DNA from: Stenomitos frigidus ULC18
GTDB taxonomy: Bacteria > Cyanobacteriota > Cyanobacteriia > Leptolyngbyales > Leptolyngbyaceae
Assembly (NCBI RefSeq): GCF_003003795.1
Contig: NZ_PVWK01000098.1
Span: 1 to 64,000, forward strand
Length of the DNA: 64,000 nucleotides
Reading direction: 5' to 3'
Positions 8,121 to 16,884 of the stretch are shown here, piece by piece. Positions within the stretch are counted from its first letter, which is position 1; each line of letters begins with the position of its first letter. A program made the translations under genes and the position numbers. The notes beneath the pieces were generated by a model that was not told the origin of the DNA, ran no database searches, and worked only from the letters and a program-made list of their open reading frames with translations.

Positions 8121-9785
8121 CTAGCTTTTTTTAGTAATCGAATCAAAGGGCTCAGAGCCCAGTGGACTTGGAACCCAGCCCTCAATCCCCTTGCGTTTTG
8201 CGAGTAACGGCTGAGAGTGGACGATGGGAAGACGCAGAATTTCCCGATGGAGAATGACATCTATCTGGCTATAAAGCTTGCCTCTGGCGGCTTTGTCACT
8301 CGTTGTGCGCGCCTGATTGAGCAGTTGGAAAAGGCGATCGTTCTTCCAATTGCTTAAATCAGCCGTACTGTTAGAGCCAAAATGGTAGTAAAGAAAGTTG
8401 TCGGGATCACCATAATCCCCTGTCCAACCCAGCATAAAAGACTGATAGCCAGGTAGCTTGAGACGATCGGCTTGATAGGCTGCCCAGTCTTTGGTTTGTA
8501 GCGAAACCCGAATACCAACGGCGCTGAGATCGGCTGCGAAGGACTCTGCGATCGGCTTCGGTGTTGGGTAATAGGGACGAGAAACCGGCATGTACCATAA
8601 ATCGAGATCAAACCCATTGGGGTAGCCAGCTTCAGCAAGCAACTGTTTGGCTTTTTGGGGGTCGAAGGGATAAGCGGCCAGGGTGGGTTCTTGCGACCAG
8701 GCAAGCGTTGGCGGCGTAAAGTGGGCATCATTCTGACCTAAGTCGCCCCAAAAGGCCTTGACGATCGCGGGTCGATTGATGGCATAGGCGATCGCCTGTC
8801 GCACGCGTACGTCAGACAGTGGTTTGTAGCCAGGATTCAGTGCCAAATAACCGACGTTGAAGGAAGGACGCAAAACAACGTCCAGGTTTGGATCACTTTC
8901 AACTTCCTTTTTTTGGTCTGGAGCCAGATCGACCGTAAAATCAATTTGTCCTGCACGTAATTGGGCTAAACGGGCAGCCGGATCGGTAATAAAGCGCATC
9001 ACGATCTGATTGACCTTTGGCAGACCAGATTGCCAGTAATGGGGATTCTTCTCCAGTACTAAGCGATCGCCCGTGCGCCATTCCTTGAACACAAAGGCTC
9101 CTGTACCAACGGCGAGCGAACCTGGCGTACCGTAACTGGCGCCTGCTTTTTTGATTGCAGTCGGGCTAGCAATGCCAAAGAACCCAGACGCGATCGCGTT
9201 GGGGAAGCCTGCAAACGGCTGCTTGAGCTTAACCTGTATGGTTGTACGGTCGATCGCCGTCACGCTTTGCAACAGAGAATCGGGACTACCTTTAAAGCCA
9301 CCAAACAGTGTCCCCCAGATTTCGTAGAGCTTGCCAGCGTTGCGGTAGCCATTGGGATGCTGTGGGTCCCACCAGCGCTCGATGTTAAACTTGACGGCTT
9401 CAGCGTCAAAGTCTGTCCCATCGTGGAATTTGATGCCTTGACGCAGCTTAAACGTCCAGGTTTTGCCATCGACAGCAGACCACGCAGTGGCTAGAGAGGG
9501 CTCCAGGTCTGTTACGCCAGGCTTAAAGGTAATGAGACGATCGTAAAGCTGGTCTTGCACAATGATGGAATTGCCATCGGTGATGTTGCCAGGCTCCAGG
9601 TTGACGGGCTGTCCAACAGACCCATAGACCAGTGCACCTGACGACGGTGACGTTGAACCAGTGCCATTGGGTATTGACGTAGGCTCCTGATTGCCGCCTG
9701 TGCAATTAGTTAAAGCGATCGCGCTCACAAAGGTAATGACGAGCCAGAGCAGTCGCCACCGACGAAAGACCATCAATTGCCGCAT
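8121..9785 (-). CDS. ABC transporter substrate-binding lipoprotein, peptide/nickel (SBP_bac_5) family
   Basis: A 554-residue extracytoplasmic solute-binding protein of the DppA/OppA/NikA type. The N-terminus (MRQLMVFRRWRLLWL...) runs into a lipobox ALTNC, with lipidated Cys28, followed by a Ser/Gly/Thr linker. The mature part has family hallmarks: LYDRLITFKPG, then LATAWSAVDGKTWTFKLRQGIKFHDG split across about residues 100-125, and VRQAIAYAINR. It probably captures peptides or a similar ligand for an ABC importer whose permease and ATPase genes are not here. Its start lies 13 bases after the stop of the DUF2470 gene, so the two may be cotranscribed. Confidence 0.93.
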   Translation of the reverse strand: MRQLMVFRRWRLLWLVITFVSAIALTNCTGGNQEPTSIPNGTGSTSPSSGALVYGSVGQPVNLEPGNITDGNSIIVQDQLYDRLITFKPGVTDLEPSLATAWSAVDGKTWTFKLRQGIKFHDGTDFDAEAVKFNIERWWDPQHPNGYRNAGKLYEIWGTLFGGFKGSPDSLLQSVTAIDRTTIQVKLKQPFAGFPNAIASGFFGIASPTAIKKAGASYGTPGSLAVGTGAFVFKEWRTGDRLVLEKNPHYWQSGLPKVNQIVMRFITDPAARLAQLRAGQIDFTVDLAPDQKKEVESDPNLDVVLRPSFNVGYLALNPGYKPLSDVRVRQAIAYAINRPAIVKAFWGDLGQNDAHFTPPTLAWSQEPTLAAYPFDPQKAKQLLAEAGYPNGFDLDLWYMPVSRPYYPTPKPIAESFAADLSAVGIRVSLQTKDWAAYQADRLKLPGYQSFMLGWTGDYGDPDNFLYYHFGSNSTADLSNWKNDRLFQLLNQARTTSDKAARGKLYSQIDVILHREILRLPIVHSQPLLAKRKGIEGWVPSPLGSEPFDSITKKS

Positions 9786-9798
9786 GATCGTCGTGTCC

Positions 9799-10083
9799 TC
9801 ACTTACCTGACTGCCGCGCTTGCTTCACCATGTCAATCAAAGTATGGTGCGCATCTTCTGCATCCTGTAAAACGTGATCAAACACGATGCGGGTGGGGGT
9901 GGGGGTACCGTCTACCTGAGTGAGTAAGTCCATACCTTGAGCGTCGATCGCCACCATTTCGGCAGCTGTGGCAGCCGTTACATGACCAAACACTTTGGCA
10001 TAGAGCACGATCGCCTCAGCATGGTCTTCGTTCATATGGCGGCAGATGCGATCGCTAATTTGAGGTGTAAATGATTCTGACAT
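9799..10083 (-). CDS. DUF2470 (HugZ C-terminal-like) protein, 94 aa
   Basis: A small protein of the DUF2470 family, the domain found at the C-terminus of HugZ-type haem oxygenases and in plastid proteins. Hallmarks are ICRHMNEDHAEAIVLYA at the N-terminus and VAIDAQGMDLL in the middle. Stand-alone copies are common in cyanobacteria, and a role in haem or chlorophyll metabolism is suspected rather than shown. I chose the ATG at 10083 (MSESFTPQ) over the longer frame to 10155, because family members start close to the RHMNEDH motif. The substrate-binding lipoprotein gene follows 13 bases later. Confidence 0.85.
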   Translation of the reverse strand: MSESFTPQISDRICRHMNEDHAEAIVLYAKVFGHVTAATAAEMVAIDAQGMDLLTQVDGTPTPTRIVFDHVLQDAEDAHHTLIDMVKQARQSGK

Positions 10084-10279
10084 GGTGTGCTTTGTTGCTA
10101 AACTCAACAATTTTAGGCTGACATAAATAGACGTTAGAGCAACGCTAAGCTGCAACTGATAGTAACAACGGTAAAAGCCTCTCTTCTGGCAGGGCGTCGT
10201 TTCTGCTTTTGCTGGTACGTTTCAGTTGCCTCAGCCGCATCGTTACGTAGGGACTTGGCATGGCCAAACCCCTATAGAA

Positions 10280-10705
10280 CTAGCTCTTCTTGCGAATGAA
10301 GTATTCAGCAGTGTTTTCGGTAGGGGTGCGGTACAGAAAGAGCTCGCTCCCATTAGGCAGACTGTAGATACGATACACCGCCTCAACGACGGTCAACTGG
10401 CGCTCGCGTGGAATGCCTCGATTTTCAGGAAAATAGCCACCCCGCCTCACGACGGTGTAGTTAGCGAGAATCGTTGCTGCATCATTCACGATCGCTGGAA
10501 AGGCACCCCCTGTGAAATTGGGGTCTGTTTCCAAATCGACCAATTTACCACCAGAAAGCGTCGTTGAGCGCGTAGACAATTCTCGGACCTGATTGAGCAA
10601 AAGCACGCCACTCCGAGTTTTGGTCTGAGCAACCGTATGTTGAGTGAGGCTGGTGATGAGCGCCGCCGCGATCGCCACCCTGACAAGCCAACGAAATCGC
10701 ATCAT
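10280..10705 (-). CDS. Secreted hypothetical protein, 141 aa
   Basis: A 141-residue protein with a Sec signal peptide: basic MMRFRWLVR, a hydrophobic core, and a likely cleavage after HTVA (around residue 25). The mature protein is about 115 residues with no Cys, Asn/Arg-rich, with VVEAVYRIYSLPNGSELFLYRTP toward the end. Periplasmic or extracellular. ACTCC TTAT just upstream on the opposite strand corresponds to an AGGAGT ribosome-binding site. A perfect 20-bp palindrome at 10754-10773 lies in its promoter region. No named family recognised. Confidence 0.7.
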   Translation of the reverse strand: MMRFRWLVRVAIAAALITSLTQHTVAQTKTRSGVLLLNQVRELSTRSTTLSGGKLVDLETDPNFTGGAFPAIVNDAATILANYTVVRRGGYFPENRGIPRERQLTVVEAVYRIYSLPNGSELFLYRTPTENTAEYFIRKKS

Positions 10706-11019
10706 AGGTTCACTCCTTATAAGTCAACAAATAGGCTTAACGTGTATCCGTTCATTGTGAACTGGTTCACAATAATTTCAGGGACAGCTTTTAGATGGAT
10801 AACACCCCGAACATCATGCCTGTTTTACAGTGTCCTCTGTCGGTGGCGCCACAAGCAATCAAGTGATGCCATAAGCAATACTTAAACAATACCTGTGGCG
10901 ACACAATACCTGTGATACCAATGGTCAGATAAGGGCCTTAGAGAAGCAAAGCTCAGAGCCATTAAGCTGGCTCATAGTAATAGTACAATTGAACTAAAGA
11001 GCGTTGGGGTTAAAAAAGT
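10706..11019. other. Divergent intergenic region
   Basis: This 314-base gap separates a minus-strand secreted protein from the plus-strand DUF4230 gene. It holds the palindrome listed separately, a degenerate AAGCAATAC/ACAATACCTGTG duplication near 10865-10920, and a possible -10 TACAAT at 10984-10989 for the DUF4230 gene. Confidence 0.4.
10754..10773. promoter_or_regulatory. Perfect 20-bp inverted repeat (candidate operator)
   Basis: ATTGTGAAC - TG - GTTCACAAT: two perfect 9-base arms with a 2-base spacer, 49 bases upstream of the minus-strand secreted protein gene. The size and symmetry fit a binding site for a dimeric repressor. The regulator is unknown. Confidence 0.45.
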
Positions 11020-11739
11020 ATGGGCTATGACGATCGGAACGCACCTTATAGCAAGGGCGATTTCTTTCGCAACATTGGCTGGATGCTGGCCGGAGGGGTA
11101 GCCGTAGCAGTGCTGGTCGTTGGGAGTGGCGGTTTGCGTCTGGGCGATCGCGCGCGATCGTTCCTACAAGATCTGTTTCATTCGGCGCAGCCAGAACCAA
11201 AAGCGGATGTCCAGTCTGTCGTAGTGCAACAAGTGCGAGGCGTGAGCGAGCTTACAACAGCTGTTTTTACGATGCAGGCAGTTGTACCGACGAGCCAGGA
11301 TGCCACTTTCAACGGCTTTGTGATTGGCACAACAAAACTTCTCTACATTGCTTACGGCGAAGTCAGAGCAGGCGTTGATTTACACAGCCTTACTCCTGCC
11401 AATGTGCAGGTAACCGGTAGCAGTATGCAGATTCAATTGCCTCCACCCCAACTGCTCGATCGCAAGATTGATGTGGGGCGCTCCACTGTGTATGACTACA
11501 GTCGAGGCACACTTGGACTGGGGCCAGATGTTGCACCTGCACTACAAGCGCTGGCACAACAAGAAGCGCTTAAAAAAATTGTTGAAGCCGCTTGTACAGA
11601 TGGTGTGTTGGAAAAAGCCAACGATCGCGCCAAGCTCGCTGTCACTCAACTGTTAACAACAGCAGGCTACCAAAACGTGACTGTAACCACTCAACCGCCA
11701 TCTTCAGGCAATTGTCCAGCGATTCTACCAAGCAAATAG
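11020..11739 (+). CDS. DUF4230 domain membrane-anchored protein
   Basis: A 239-residue protein with one N-terminal transmembrane segment (about residues 20-42, WMLAGGVAVAVLVVGSGGL) and an exposed DUF4230 domain: VRGVSELTTAVFTMQAVV, then LLYIAYGEVRAGVDLHSL and the characteristic IQLPPPQLLDRKIDV. The C-terminal part (EALKKIVEAACTDGVLEKANDRAKLAVTQLLTTAGY in about residues 180-217) forms a helical pair. Function unknown; the family is widespread in bacteria as a single-pass envelope protein. Start: MGYDDRNA follows a weak, A-rich leader. It stands alone. Confidence 0.85.
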   Translation: MGYDDRNAPYSKGDFFRNIGWMLAGGVAVAVLVVGSGGLRLGDRARSFLQDLFHSAQPEPKADVQSVVVQQVRGVSELTTAVFTMQAVVPTSQDATFNGFVIGTTKLLYIAYGEVRAGVDLHSLTPANVQVTGSSMQIQLPPPQLLDRKIDVGRSTVYDYSRGTLGLGPDVAPALQALAQQEALKKIVEAACTDGVLEKANDRAKLAVTQLLTTAGYQNVTVTTQPPSSGNCPAILPSK

Positions 11740-12779
11740 AAGCAAACAGTGAAGCAAGGTTCATTATGCTTGATGAACCCGATCGCTAGAGAAAATTAAG
11801 TTTTTGAATTGCTATTCGCTCAGCGGTGTAGAAAATAATCCCTTTGGGTACTATTGGTTCATGCCTATAGTGCATGACTTTAGTGACTTGATGTTTCCAT
11901 TGGCCATTAGTCAGCAGGGTAACTAAGGTCAGTTTACGAACTTTGTACATCAGTACAAAGTCTATAGCTTTTACAAAAAATTCATGCAGCAGGGTGTTCC
12001 AATGATGGCTTAGTAATTTCCTTTGTCAACACATTCCAGCCCTTAAAATAGAGTTGGCTATCTTACGTCAGCTCTTACCTGCTTTTTGCTTTCCAGCTGT
12101 TGGTTGATGGGCTCCAATTTGTCTAAGAGTTGCAATGTCAGGTGAGTCTAACGCCTAAACATGCTGTTGTTGGGATGCCTCAATGATTGCGCTAATCATC
12201 AATGACTACTACTGTCAAAACCCTATAAAAGTTAAATCTTGATTTAAAAAATAACAGTTTCACTTCAAACCATTCTTTTTTGATTGCTTCGGATCAATCG
12301 TCATAGCGTTTAAGGAGTTTTAATTTCACAAGGTCTTTGCCAAAGCCTGATCGAGTTAAACCAGACTGATAATGTTGGGGATCAATCCCAAAACTGAGGT
12401 GCATCTAAAGTCAACGGTTGAATCCGTAGTTTGCCTTTAAAGCCCTTGCCCCCTTGGATACTTGTCATCTAAATTTTGAAGCTACGACAGTTAAGCCCCC
12501 GACTGCACTGGCTGCTTCCTCAACAATGAAGAAGCGAATCAGCAAGCAACTGGTAATTACAAACACTATCCGTAAGGACATCGTCTCTCCCAAGCCAAGT
12601 GTTAGCGATGCAGATTGTTCTCTTGAGCAAATTGCTGTTAGTTTTCGTTCCCTAGTTTTGATGAACTCAAACTCTTTAGCGGCGAAAGCATTAGGCTGCA
12701 CAAAGGCGTTGAGATCGCTGTCACCTGCGGTTCCATTACCTGGTTGCCATTCACACCTTATGGCGAAAGGAGCCAACCA
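11740..12779. other. AT-rich 1-kb gap with possible decayed coding remnants
   Basis: No intact gene. On the minus strand there are open patches with protein-like character but no starts and with broken frames: 79 open codons from 12025 to a stop at 11786 (includes HHWNTLLHEFF), a short frame ending at 12068 (ATLRQIGAHQPTAGK), and 12468-12294, which reads through one apparent frameshift (GKLRIQPLTLDAPQFW, then DPQHYQSGLTRSGFGKDL). None is recognisable to me. The two overlapping opposite-strand frames at 12454-12807 look spurious. Confidence 0.35.
12294..12468 (-). pseudogene. Possible gene remnant with frameshift
   Basis: From an ATG at 12468 the frame reads MTSIQGGKGFKGKLRIQ... to QFWD and stops. 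Shifting frame at that point continues IDPQHYQSGLTRSGFGKD...LLKRYDD to a stop at 12294. The end-to-end pattern resembles the C-terminal part of a small globular enzyme (a GNAT-type end is one guess) broken by a small deletion. Weak support; it may be chance. Confidence 0.25.
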
Positions 12780-13349
12780 ATGCAATCTCGGGCAACGTCT
12801 CCCTTAACCTACTCTCTACATCAGCAGACGCTGGAGCAAATTGAGCGAGAATTTGGTACTGGTGCAGTACCGCAAGTGTTTAGCTTATTGAAATCGCAAC
12901 CAGCGTTGTTAAATCATCTCTGGGGCCAGTTTTATACTTTAATACTGCACGGTGATCTGCCTAAAATGCTTAAGGAAATGGTAGGGCTAGTGGTTGCCAC
13001 TGCAACTCACTGTGATCATATACGCTTGGTGTTGATGCAGAGTTTGGTACAACAATATGCTGACCAACGCACCCTGACTGCCATTATTCAGGAGCAATAT
13101 GAGGTAGCGGAAGTAAGCCATGCGACATTGGCTGTGCTGCAGTTTACAGCGATCGCGATCACCAATCGGTCTGCTTCTGGAGCGCTGACAAAAAGTAAAT
13201 GGCAGCTACTCCATCACAAAACGCAGCAAGCATTGAATGACACAGGTTTAGAAGAAGGAGAGCAAGTGGAATTGGTTGCCACAATTGCACTGTTTGAACA
13301 ACTGTGCATGGTTGCCAATTTGCTTAAGCTTGAGTCAGATACAGCATAG
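12780..13349 (+). CDS. AhpD-like / carboxymuconolactone decarboxylase-fold protein lacking CxxC
   Basis: A 189-residue all-helical protein resembling the AhpD/CMD family: LKEMVGLVVATATHCDHIRLV aligns with the usual E-x6-S-x-x-x-x-C-x-x-C-x-x-x-H region. Only the first cysteine is kept; the second position is Ile and the following His is absent, so peroxidase-type disulfide chemistry is unlikely. I chose the ATG at 12780 because AAAGGAG (12766-12772) sits seven bases before it; a longer in-frame start at 12744 lacks such a site. It stands alone between a decayed region and a repeat cluster. Role unknown. Confidence 0.7.
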   Translation: MQSRATSPLTYSLHQQTLEQIEREFGTGAVPQVFSLLKSQPALLNHLWGQFYTLILHGDLPKMLKEMVGLVVATATHCDHIRLVLMQSLVQQYADQRTLTAIIQEQYEVAEVSHATLAVLQFTAIAITNRSASGALTKSKWQLLHHKTQQALNDTGLEEGEQVELVATIALFEQLCMVANLLKLESDTA

Positions 13350-13471
13350 AGCCGATTCTGCAACCACCCTCTCAAATCTCTGCTCTTTGGTTATGGTATC
13401 TACCTCCGAGCCTGTAGAGGAAAGGGGTAAGGAGAAGAAAGGGCTAACTTAGATCTTGCACCAGTGGCATC

Positions 13472-13526
13472 AGCCCGCCCTGCAATAAATTGCGGGCTAA
13501 CACAACCAAGTCCGTTGAAACGGACT
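13472..13526. repeat. Double palindrome, AATAAATT family copy 1
   Basis: AGCCC at 72-76 and GCAAT-AA-ATTGC-GGGCT at 13482-13498 form a bulged stem centred on AATAAATT; 11 bases later AGTCCGTT-GA-AACGGACT (13509-13526) is a perfect 8-bp hairpin. A related hairpin with a different but still paired stem lies at 57746-57772, which suggests a dispersed palindromic element. Confidence 0.6.
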
Positions 13527-13761
13527 AAAACACCGCTCAGTTGCCTCCTAGTCCACTACCCTTCGGGAAGGCAAAGCCTACAGTGAACTTTCCTCGACTA
13601 GCCCGTTCGCATCGCGTTTCCGTAGCTTTGGCTTCCCGCAGAGTAGGAATTACTTAAGTTCAGGGCGGGGCGATGCAAGCGTCGCAAGACCTGAAAAATG
13701 CCTTCTTGAGAATGGTGCAAGATGTGAGCTAAGGAATCAGTCAATACTCTGCCATTCCTTC

Positions 13762-13792
13762 GTCGGGTCGCACGATGACCGTGCGACCCGAC
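13762..13792. repeat. 13-bp perfect hairpin, REP-like
   Basis: GTCGGGTCGCACG pairs perfectly with CGTGCGACCCGAC around ATGAC. Its GC-rich CGCACG...CGTGCG core resembles the 28-bp palindromes at 4078 and 17941. No T tract, so it is not a standard terminator; it lies just downstream of aroA (minus strand). Confidence 0.7.
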
Positions 13793-13830
13793 CAACAAGA
13801 CAAAGGCTCGACCTGATTCAATCCGCGAGC

Positions 13831-15210
13831 TTAAGAAAGCGTGCTGGCGATGCACAGTTGTTCTAGAGTGGCAACGAAATCTGGATAAGAGACCGCTACA
13901 GCTTCAGCGCGATGAATGGTTGTAGTGCCAGTCGCGGTGAGTGCAGCAATCGCCAGACTCATGGCAATGCGGTGATCGGTGTAACTATCAACAGCGGTTC
14001 CCGTCAGCGGTGTGCCGCCCACAATCTCCATACCGTCTGGCTGTTCTGTAATGCGTGCGCCCATTTGGTTGAGTTGATGGGCTGTCACAGCGATACGATC
14101 GCTCTCCTTAACGCGTAGTTCGGCTGCATCTTGAATGATGGTTATCCCCTGGGCAAACGTAGCAGCCACTGCCAGCACTGGAATTTCATCGATTAAACGA
14201 GGAATCAGGTCTCCACCAAGAGTGCAGGCATAGAGTGGTGGCCGATCGCCACTGCCCGCATAACGTACATGCAGATCGGCGACGGGTTCTCCGGCAACGA
14301 TGCGTTGGTTTTCCTGAGTAATGTCTGCGCCCATAAGGGCTAGGGCTTCCAGCACACCAATGCGAGTGGGATTAACACCCACATTTTCGATGGTGAGATC
14401 GGCATCGGGCACGATCGCACCTGCAACGAGCCAAAAGGCAGCAGAGCTGATGTCTCCTGGCACAACCACCGATTGCCCTTTGAGCCTGGTTGGCCCCGTG
14501 ACAATGACGCTACAGGTTTCTGGATCAACGGTCAGGTCAGCACCAAATGCTTTGAGCATGCGTTCACTATGATCCCGCGATAGTGCTGGCTCGGTCACGG
14601 TCGTGGCGCCATCGGTCATGAGCCCTGCCAACAACAGGCAGGATTTAACTTGGGCAGAAGCGATCGGCGAATGGTAGTGAAACGGTCGCAGGTTTTTGCC
14701 CTGTACTGCTAAGGGCGCAAGTGTTGCATTTTGTCGTCCCCAAACCTCGGCGCCCATTTGACGTAATGGCTGCACGACCCGCGACATAGGGCGAGATCGG
14801 AGCGATTGATCCCCAGTAACGGTGAAAAAGCGTCCTGCGTGGGATGCCAGTACGCCCAGCATCAGCCGCAGTGTTGTGCCAGAATTGCCTGCATTGAGTA
14901 CGTCTATGGGTTCCAGCAGTTGCCCCAGACCAATGCCGTGGACAGTGACCTGCTCAGTGTTGAGGGGTGAAATGTCCGCACCCATCGCCCGAAAGCAGTT
15001 AGCGGTGCTGTGGGGATCTTCACCGAGTAACAGTCCGGCGATCGTCGTTTCTCCTTCTGCTAGGGCACCCAACATCAACGCTCGATGAGAAATCGATTTA
15101 TCTCCCGGTACTCGAAGGCGCCCTTTGAGAGCCAACCCTGCTGGCGGTGGCGCAATGGTGAGATCGTGGTGGCTTTCAGCGGTGTTTAGAGAAATCACGT
15201 TCAGCGGCAT
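13831..15210 (-). CDS. aroA: 3-phosphoshikimate 1-carboxyvinyltransferase (EPSP synthase, class II type)
   Basis: AroA joins shikimate 3-phosphate and phosphoenolpyruvate in the shikimate pathway. At 459 residues it is slightly longer than usual because of a 20-30 residue N-terminal lead. It has the class II motif set: GDKSISHR (36-43), SAQVKS (185-190), SRDHSE (211-216) and NPTR (280-283). The PEP loop is [10 protein letters not shown], so the glycine equivalent to E. coli Gly96 is kept (Gly111). Divergent from the 163-residue gene across 50 bases. The full length and clean frame argue for function. Confidence 0.97.
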   Translation of the reverse strand: MPLNVISLNTAESHHDLTIAPPPAGLALKGRLRVPGDKSISHRALMLGALAEGETTIAGLLLGEDPHSTANCFRAMGADISPLNTEQVTVHGIGLGQLLEPIDVLNAGNSGTTLRLMLGVLASHAGRFFTVTGDQSLRSRPMSRVVQPLRQMGAEVWGRQNATLAPLAVQGKNLRPFHYHSPIASAQVKSCLLLAGLMTDGATTVTEPALSRDHSERMLKAFGADLTVDPETCSVIVTGPTRLKGQSVVVPGDISSAAFWLVAGAIVPDADLTIENVGVNPTRIGVLEALALMGADITQENQRIVAGEPVADLHVRYAGSGDRPPLYACTLGGDLIPRLIDEIPVLAVAATFAQGITIIQDAAELRVKESDRIAVTAHQLNQMGARITEQPDGMEIVGGTPLTGTAVDSYTDHRIAMSLAIAALTATGTTTIHRAEAVAVSYPDFVATLEQLCIASTLS

Positions 15211-15260
15211 GGGGATCAGATAGAATATGTGGGCATTTTGTTAGCGATCGTACCGTCTTT

Positions 15261-15752
15261 ATGCAGACCCATCACCGCAGACCTGTCTGCTTCTTACTCA
15301 CCTCGACAGATTTGCCAGTCTGGTCAGGCATGGAGACTGTTGCCACACTCTATCAAAAAGATCAGGAGCAGTTTCATCTGTTAATGACCGAGCCAGCCGT
15401 GCGCGAGCGCGATTTGGCTGTGGGTAACCAAGACGTCGCCATTGCACCTCCCACCACAACACCCCGCTTACTTTGGCTAGAATTTTCGCCGTATCAAGTG
15501 ACGTTGACTATGCAGGGGCAGGGGCAGTTCAGCTATCGCCATCTTTGGCGGCGAGGGCTCTATGGCATGAGTCGCTACTGGCTACAAGATGAAACGGGTC
15601 AGCAAAGCGGGCAATTTCAGTTGCGTAATTTCACTCGTAATCTAACACTAGAAACTAACCCGCTGCCCACCTTTTTACGAGTTGAGTATGAACTTTGGGC
15701 AGCAAAAATGAAGCTTGGACATTACGTCTTGAATCTTGAGATTCGCCATTAA
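15261..15752 (+). CDS. Conserved hypothetical protein, 163 aa
   Basis: A 163-residue soluble protein with no signal peptide. The C-terminal two thirds are beta-rich: LLWLEFSPYQVTLTMQG, then YRHLWRRGLYGMSRYWLQDE, then FQLRNFTRNLTLE and LRVEYELWAAKMKLGHYVLNLEIRH at the end, which suggests a beta-sandwich or barrel. The N-terminal 23 residues look different, so Met24 (15330) is an alternative start. It is divergent from aroA and probably shares its 50-base promoter region. It is the type of protein seen only in cyanobacteria, but I cannot name the family. Confidence 0.7.
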   Translation: MQTHHRRPVCFLLTSTDLPVWSGMETVATLYQKDQEQFHLLMTEPAVRERDLAVGNQDVAIAPPTTTPRLLWLEFSPYQVTLTMQGQGQFSYRHLWRRGLYGMSRYWLQDETGQQSGQFQLRNFTRNLTLETNPLPTFLRVEYELWAAKMKLGHYVLNLEIRH

Positions 15753-15816
15753 CCGATATCAATATGCTTCGGTCGATTGATGGAGCCGCATCGTGATCGT
15801 TCTAAACACTCGATCG

Positions 15817-16866
15817 TTACACCAGATGCAATAAGGCTTCAATCAACGATTGGTTTTGCTCATCGGTGCCAACCGTAATCCTTAGCTTGTCGCTTAAGTC
15901 CGCTTGGTTAAAGTAACGTACCAAAATGCCTCGCTCTTTTAAGGAGAGGTAAATTTGCTCGGCATTGCTTTTCGGTGGTTGTGCCAGCAGGAAGTTCGTT
16001 TGCGAGTCCCACAGGTGAAAGCCCAATTGTTTGAGGTCGATCGCCAATTGGGCACGCGATGCTTTTACTTTGGCCGCACAGAGGTTTTTATAGTCCTGAT
16101 CGCGCATGGCCGCTGCACCCACCAAACAGGCGATCGCGTCAATGTTGTAGCTATCTTTGACCTTAAACAAACCGCTTAGCAGCGTTGGGTTGGCGATACC
16201 AAAACCGAGTCGTAGCCCTGCCAGTGAGTATCCCTTAGACAACGTGCGAGTCACAATCACATTGTTGAATTCTTTGACCAGATTTAATGCCGTTTCTTCT
16301 GCAAAATCGACATAGGCTTCGTCAACGACCAGCACACCCGTCAAGGCTGCTGCCAATTGGCGTAACGCATCAATGGGAACAACATGACCTGAGGGGCTGT
16401 TGGGCGAGGCGATGAACGTGACCGCGCCGTTAGCTGCAATCAGCTCTGCGATCGGTAACTGGTAGTCGTCTCCGTACGGAATTTCGATCGTTGCCGCAGG
16501 CTGCAGCTCGGTCAAGGTGCGATAAAGCACATAGGTTGGGGCAGGATAAACCACATTGCGGTTCGGTTCAGCGCAGGCACGAATGATGACATTGAGTACA
16601 TCATCACTACCATTGCCTACAATCACCCAATCCATCGGTATATCTAACGCGGCACTGACCGCTTGCCGAAACTCGTTGGCATACGGGTCGGGATAGCGCC
16701 GCAGCGATTCGCCAGACAACTGCTGGAGCACTGCGATCGCCGCTGGCGAAGGGGGATAGGGGTTCTCGTTTGTGTTTAGCTTAATGATCGGTGTGTCAAA
16801 CTTTGGCTGTTCACCGGGAACATAGCCAGTCATCGCATCAATGTTGGGGCGGAAGTAGGTAGTCAC
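15817..16866 (-). CDS. hisC: Histidinol-phosphate aminotransferase
   Basis: A PLP-dependent class I/II aminotransferase that converts imidazole-acetol phosphate to histidinol phosphate in histidine synthesis; members may also transaminate aromatic keto acids. 349 residues, normal length. Hallmarks: LNTNENPYPP (30-39), GNGSDDVL (84-91), SPNSPSG (154-160), VDEAY (181-185), and the Schiff-base Lys211 in RTLSKGYSLAGLRLG. The start follows 18 bases after the stop of a 36-residue membrane peptide gene on the same strand, so the two are probably cotranscribed from the promoter near 17193-17222. aroA lies downstream on the same strand after the opposite-strand 163-residue gene. Confidence 0.96.
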   Translation of the reverse strand: MTTYFRPNIDAMTGYVPGEQPKFDTPIIKLNTNENPYPPSPAAIAVLQQLSGESLRRYPDPYANEFRQAVSAALDIPMDWVIVGNGSDDVLNVIIRACAEPNRNVVYPAPTYVLYRTLTELQPAATIEIPYGDDYQLPIAELIAANGAVTFIASPNSPSGHVVPIDALRQLAAALTGVLVVDEAYVDFAEETALNLVKEFNNVIVTRTLSKGYSLAGLRLGFGIANPTLLSGLFKVKDSYNIDAIACLVGAAAMRDQDYKNLCAAKVKASRAQLAIDLKQLGFHLWDSQTNFLLAQPPKSNAEQIYLSLKERGILVRYFNQADLSDKLRITVGTDEQNQSLIEALLHLV

Positions 16867-16884
16867 GGCGATAGAGAGAATTGC

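Larger units (their letters stand above)
13350..13830. other. Intergenic repeat cluster
   Basis: No gene. The 481 bases hold several inverted repeats: an AATAAATT-centred hairpin and an AGTCCGTT hairpin (13472-13526), REP-like CTTCGGGAAGG and CGTTTCCG/CTTCCCG motifs (about 13559-13650), and the 31-base hairpin at 13762-13792. Confidence 0.6.

Noticed and set aside
12454-12807. Overlapping opposite-strand frames of about 110 codons (12454-12807 plus, 12465-12785 minus)
   Set aside because: Neither has a domain, signal or good ribosome site; the plus frame collides with the AhpD-like start and the region looks decayed.
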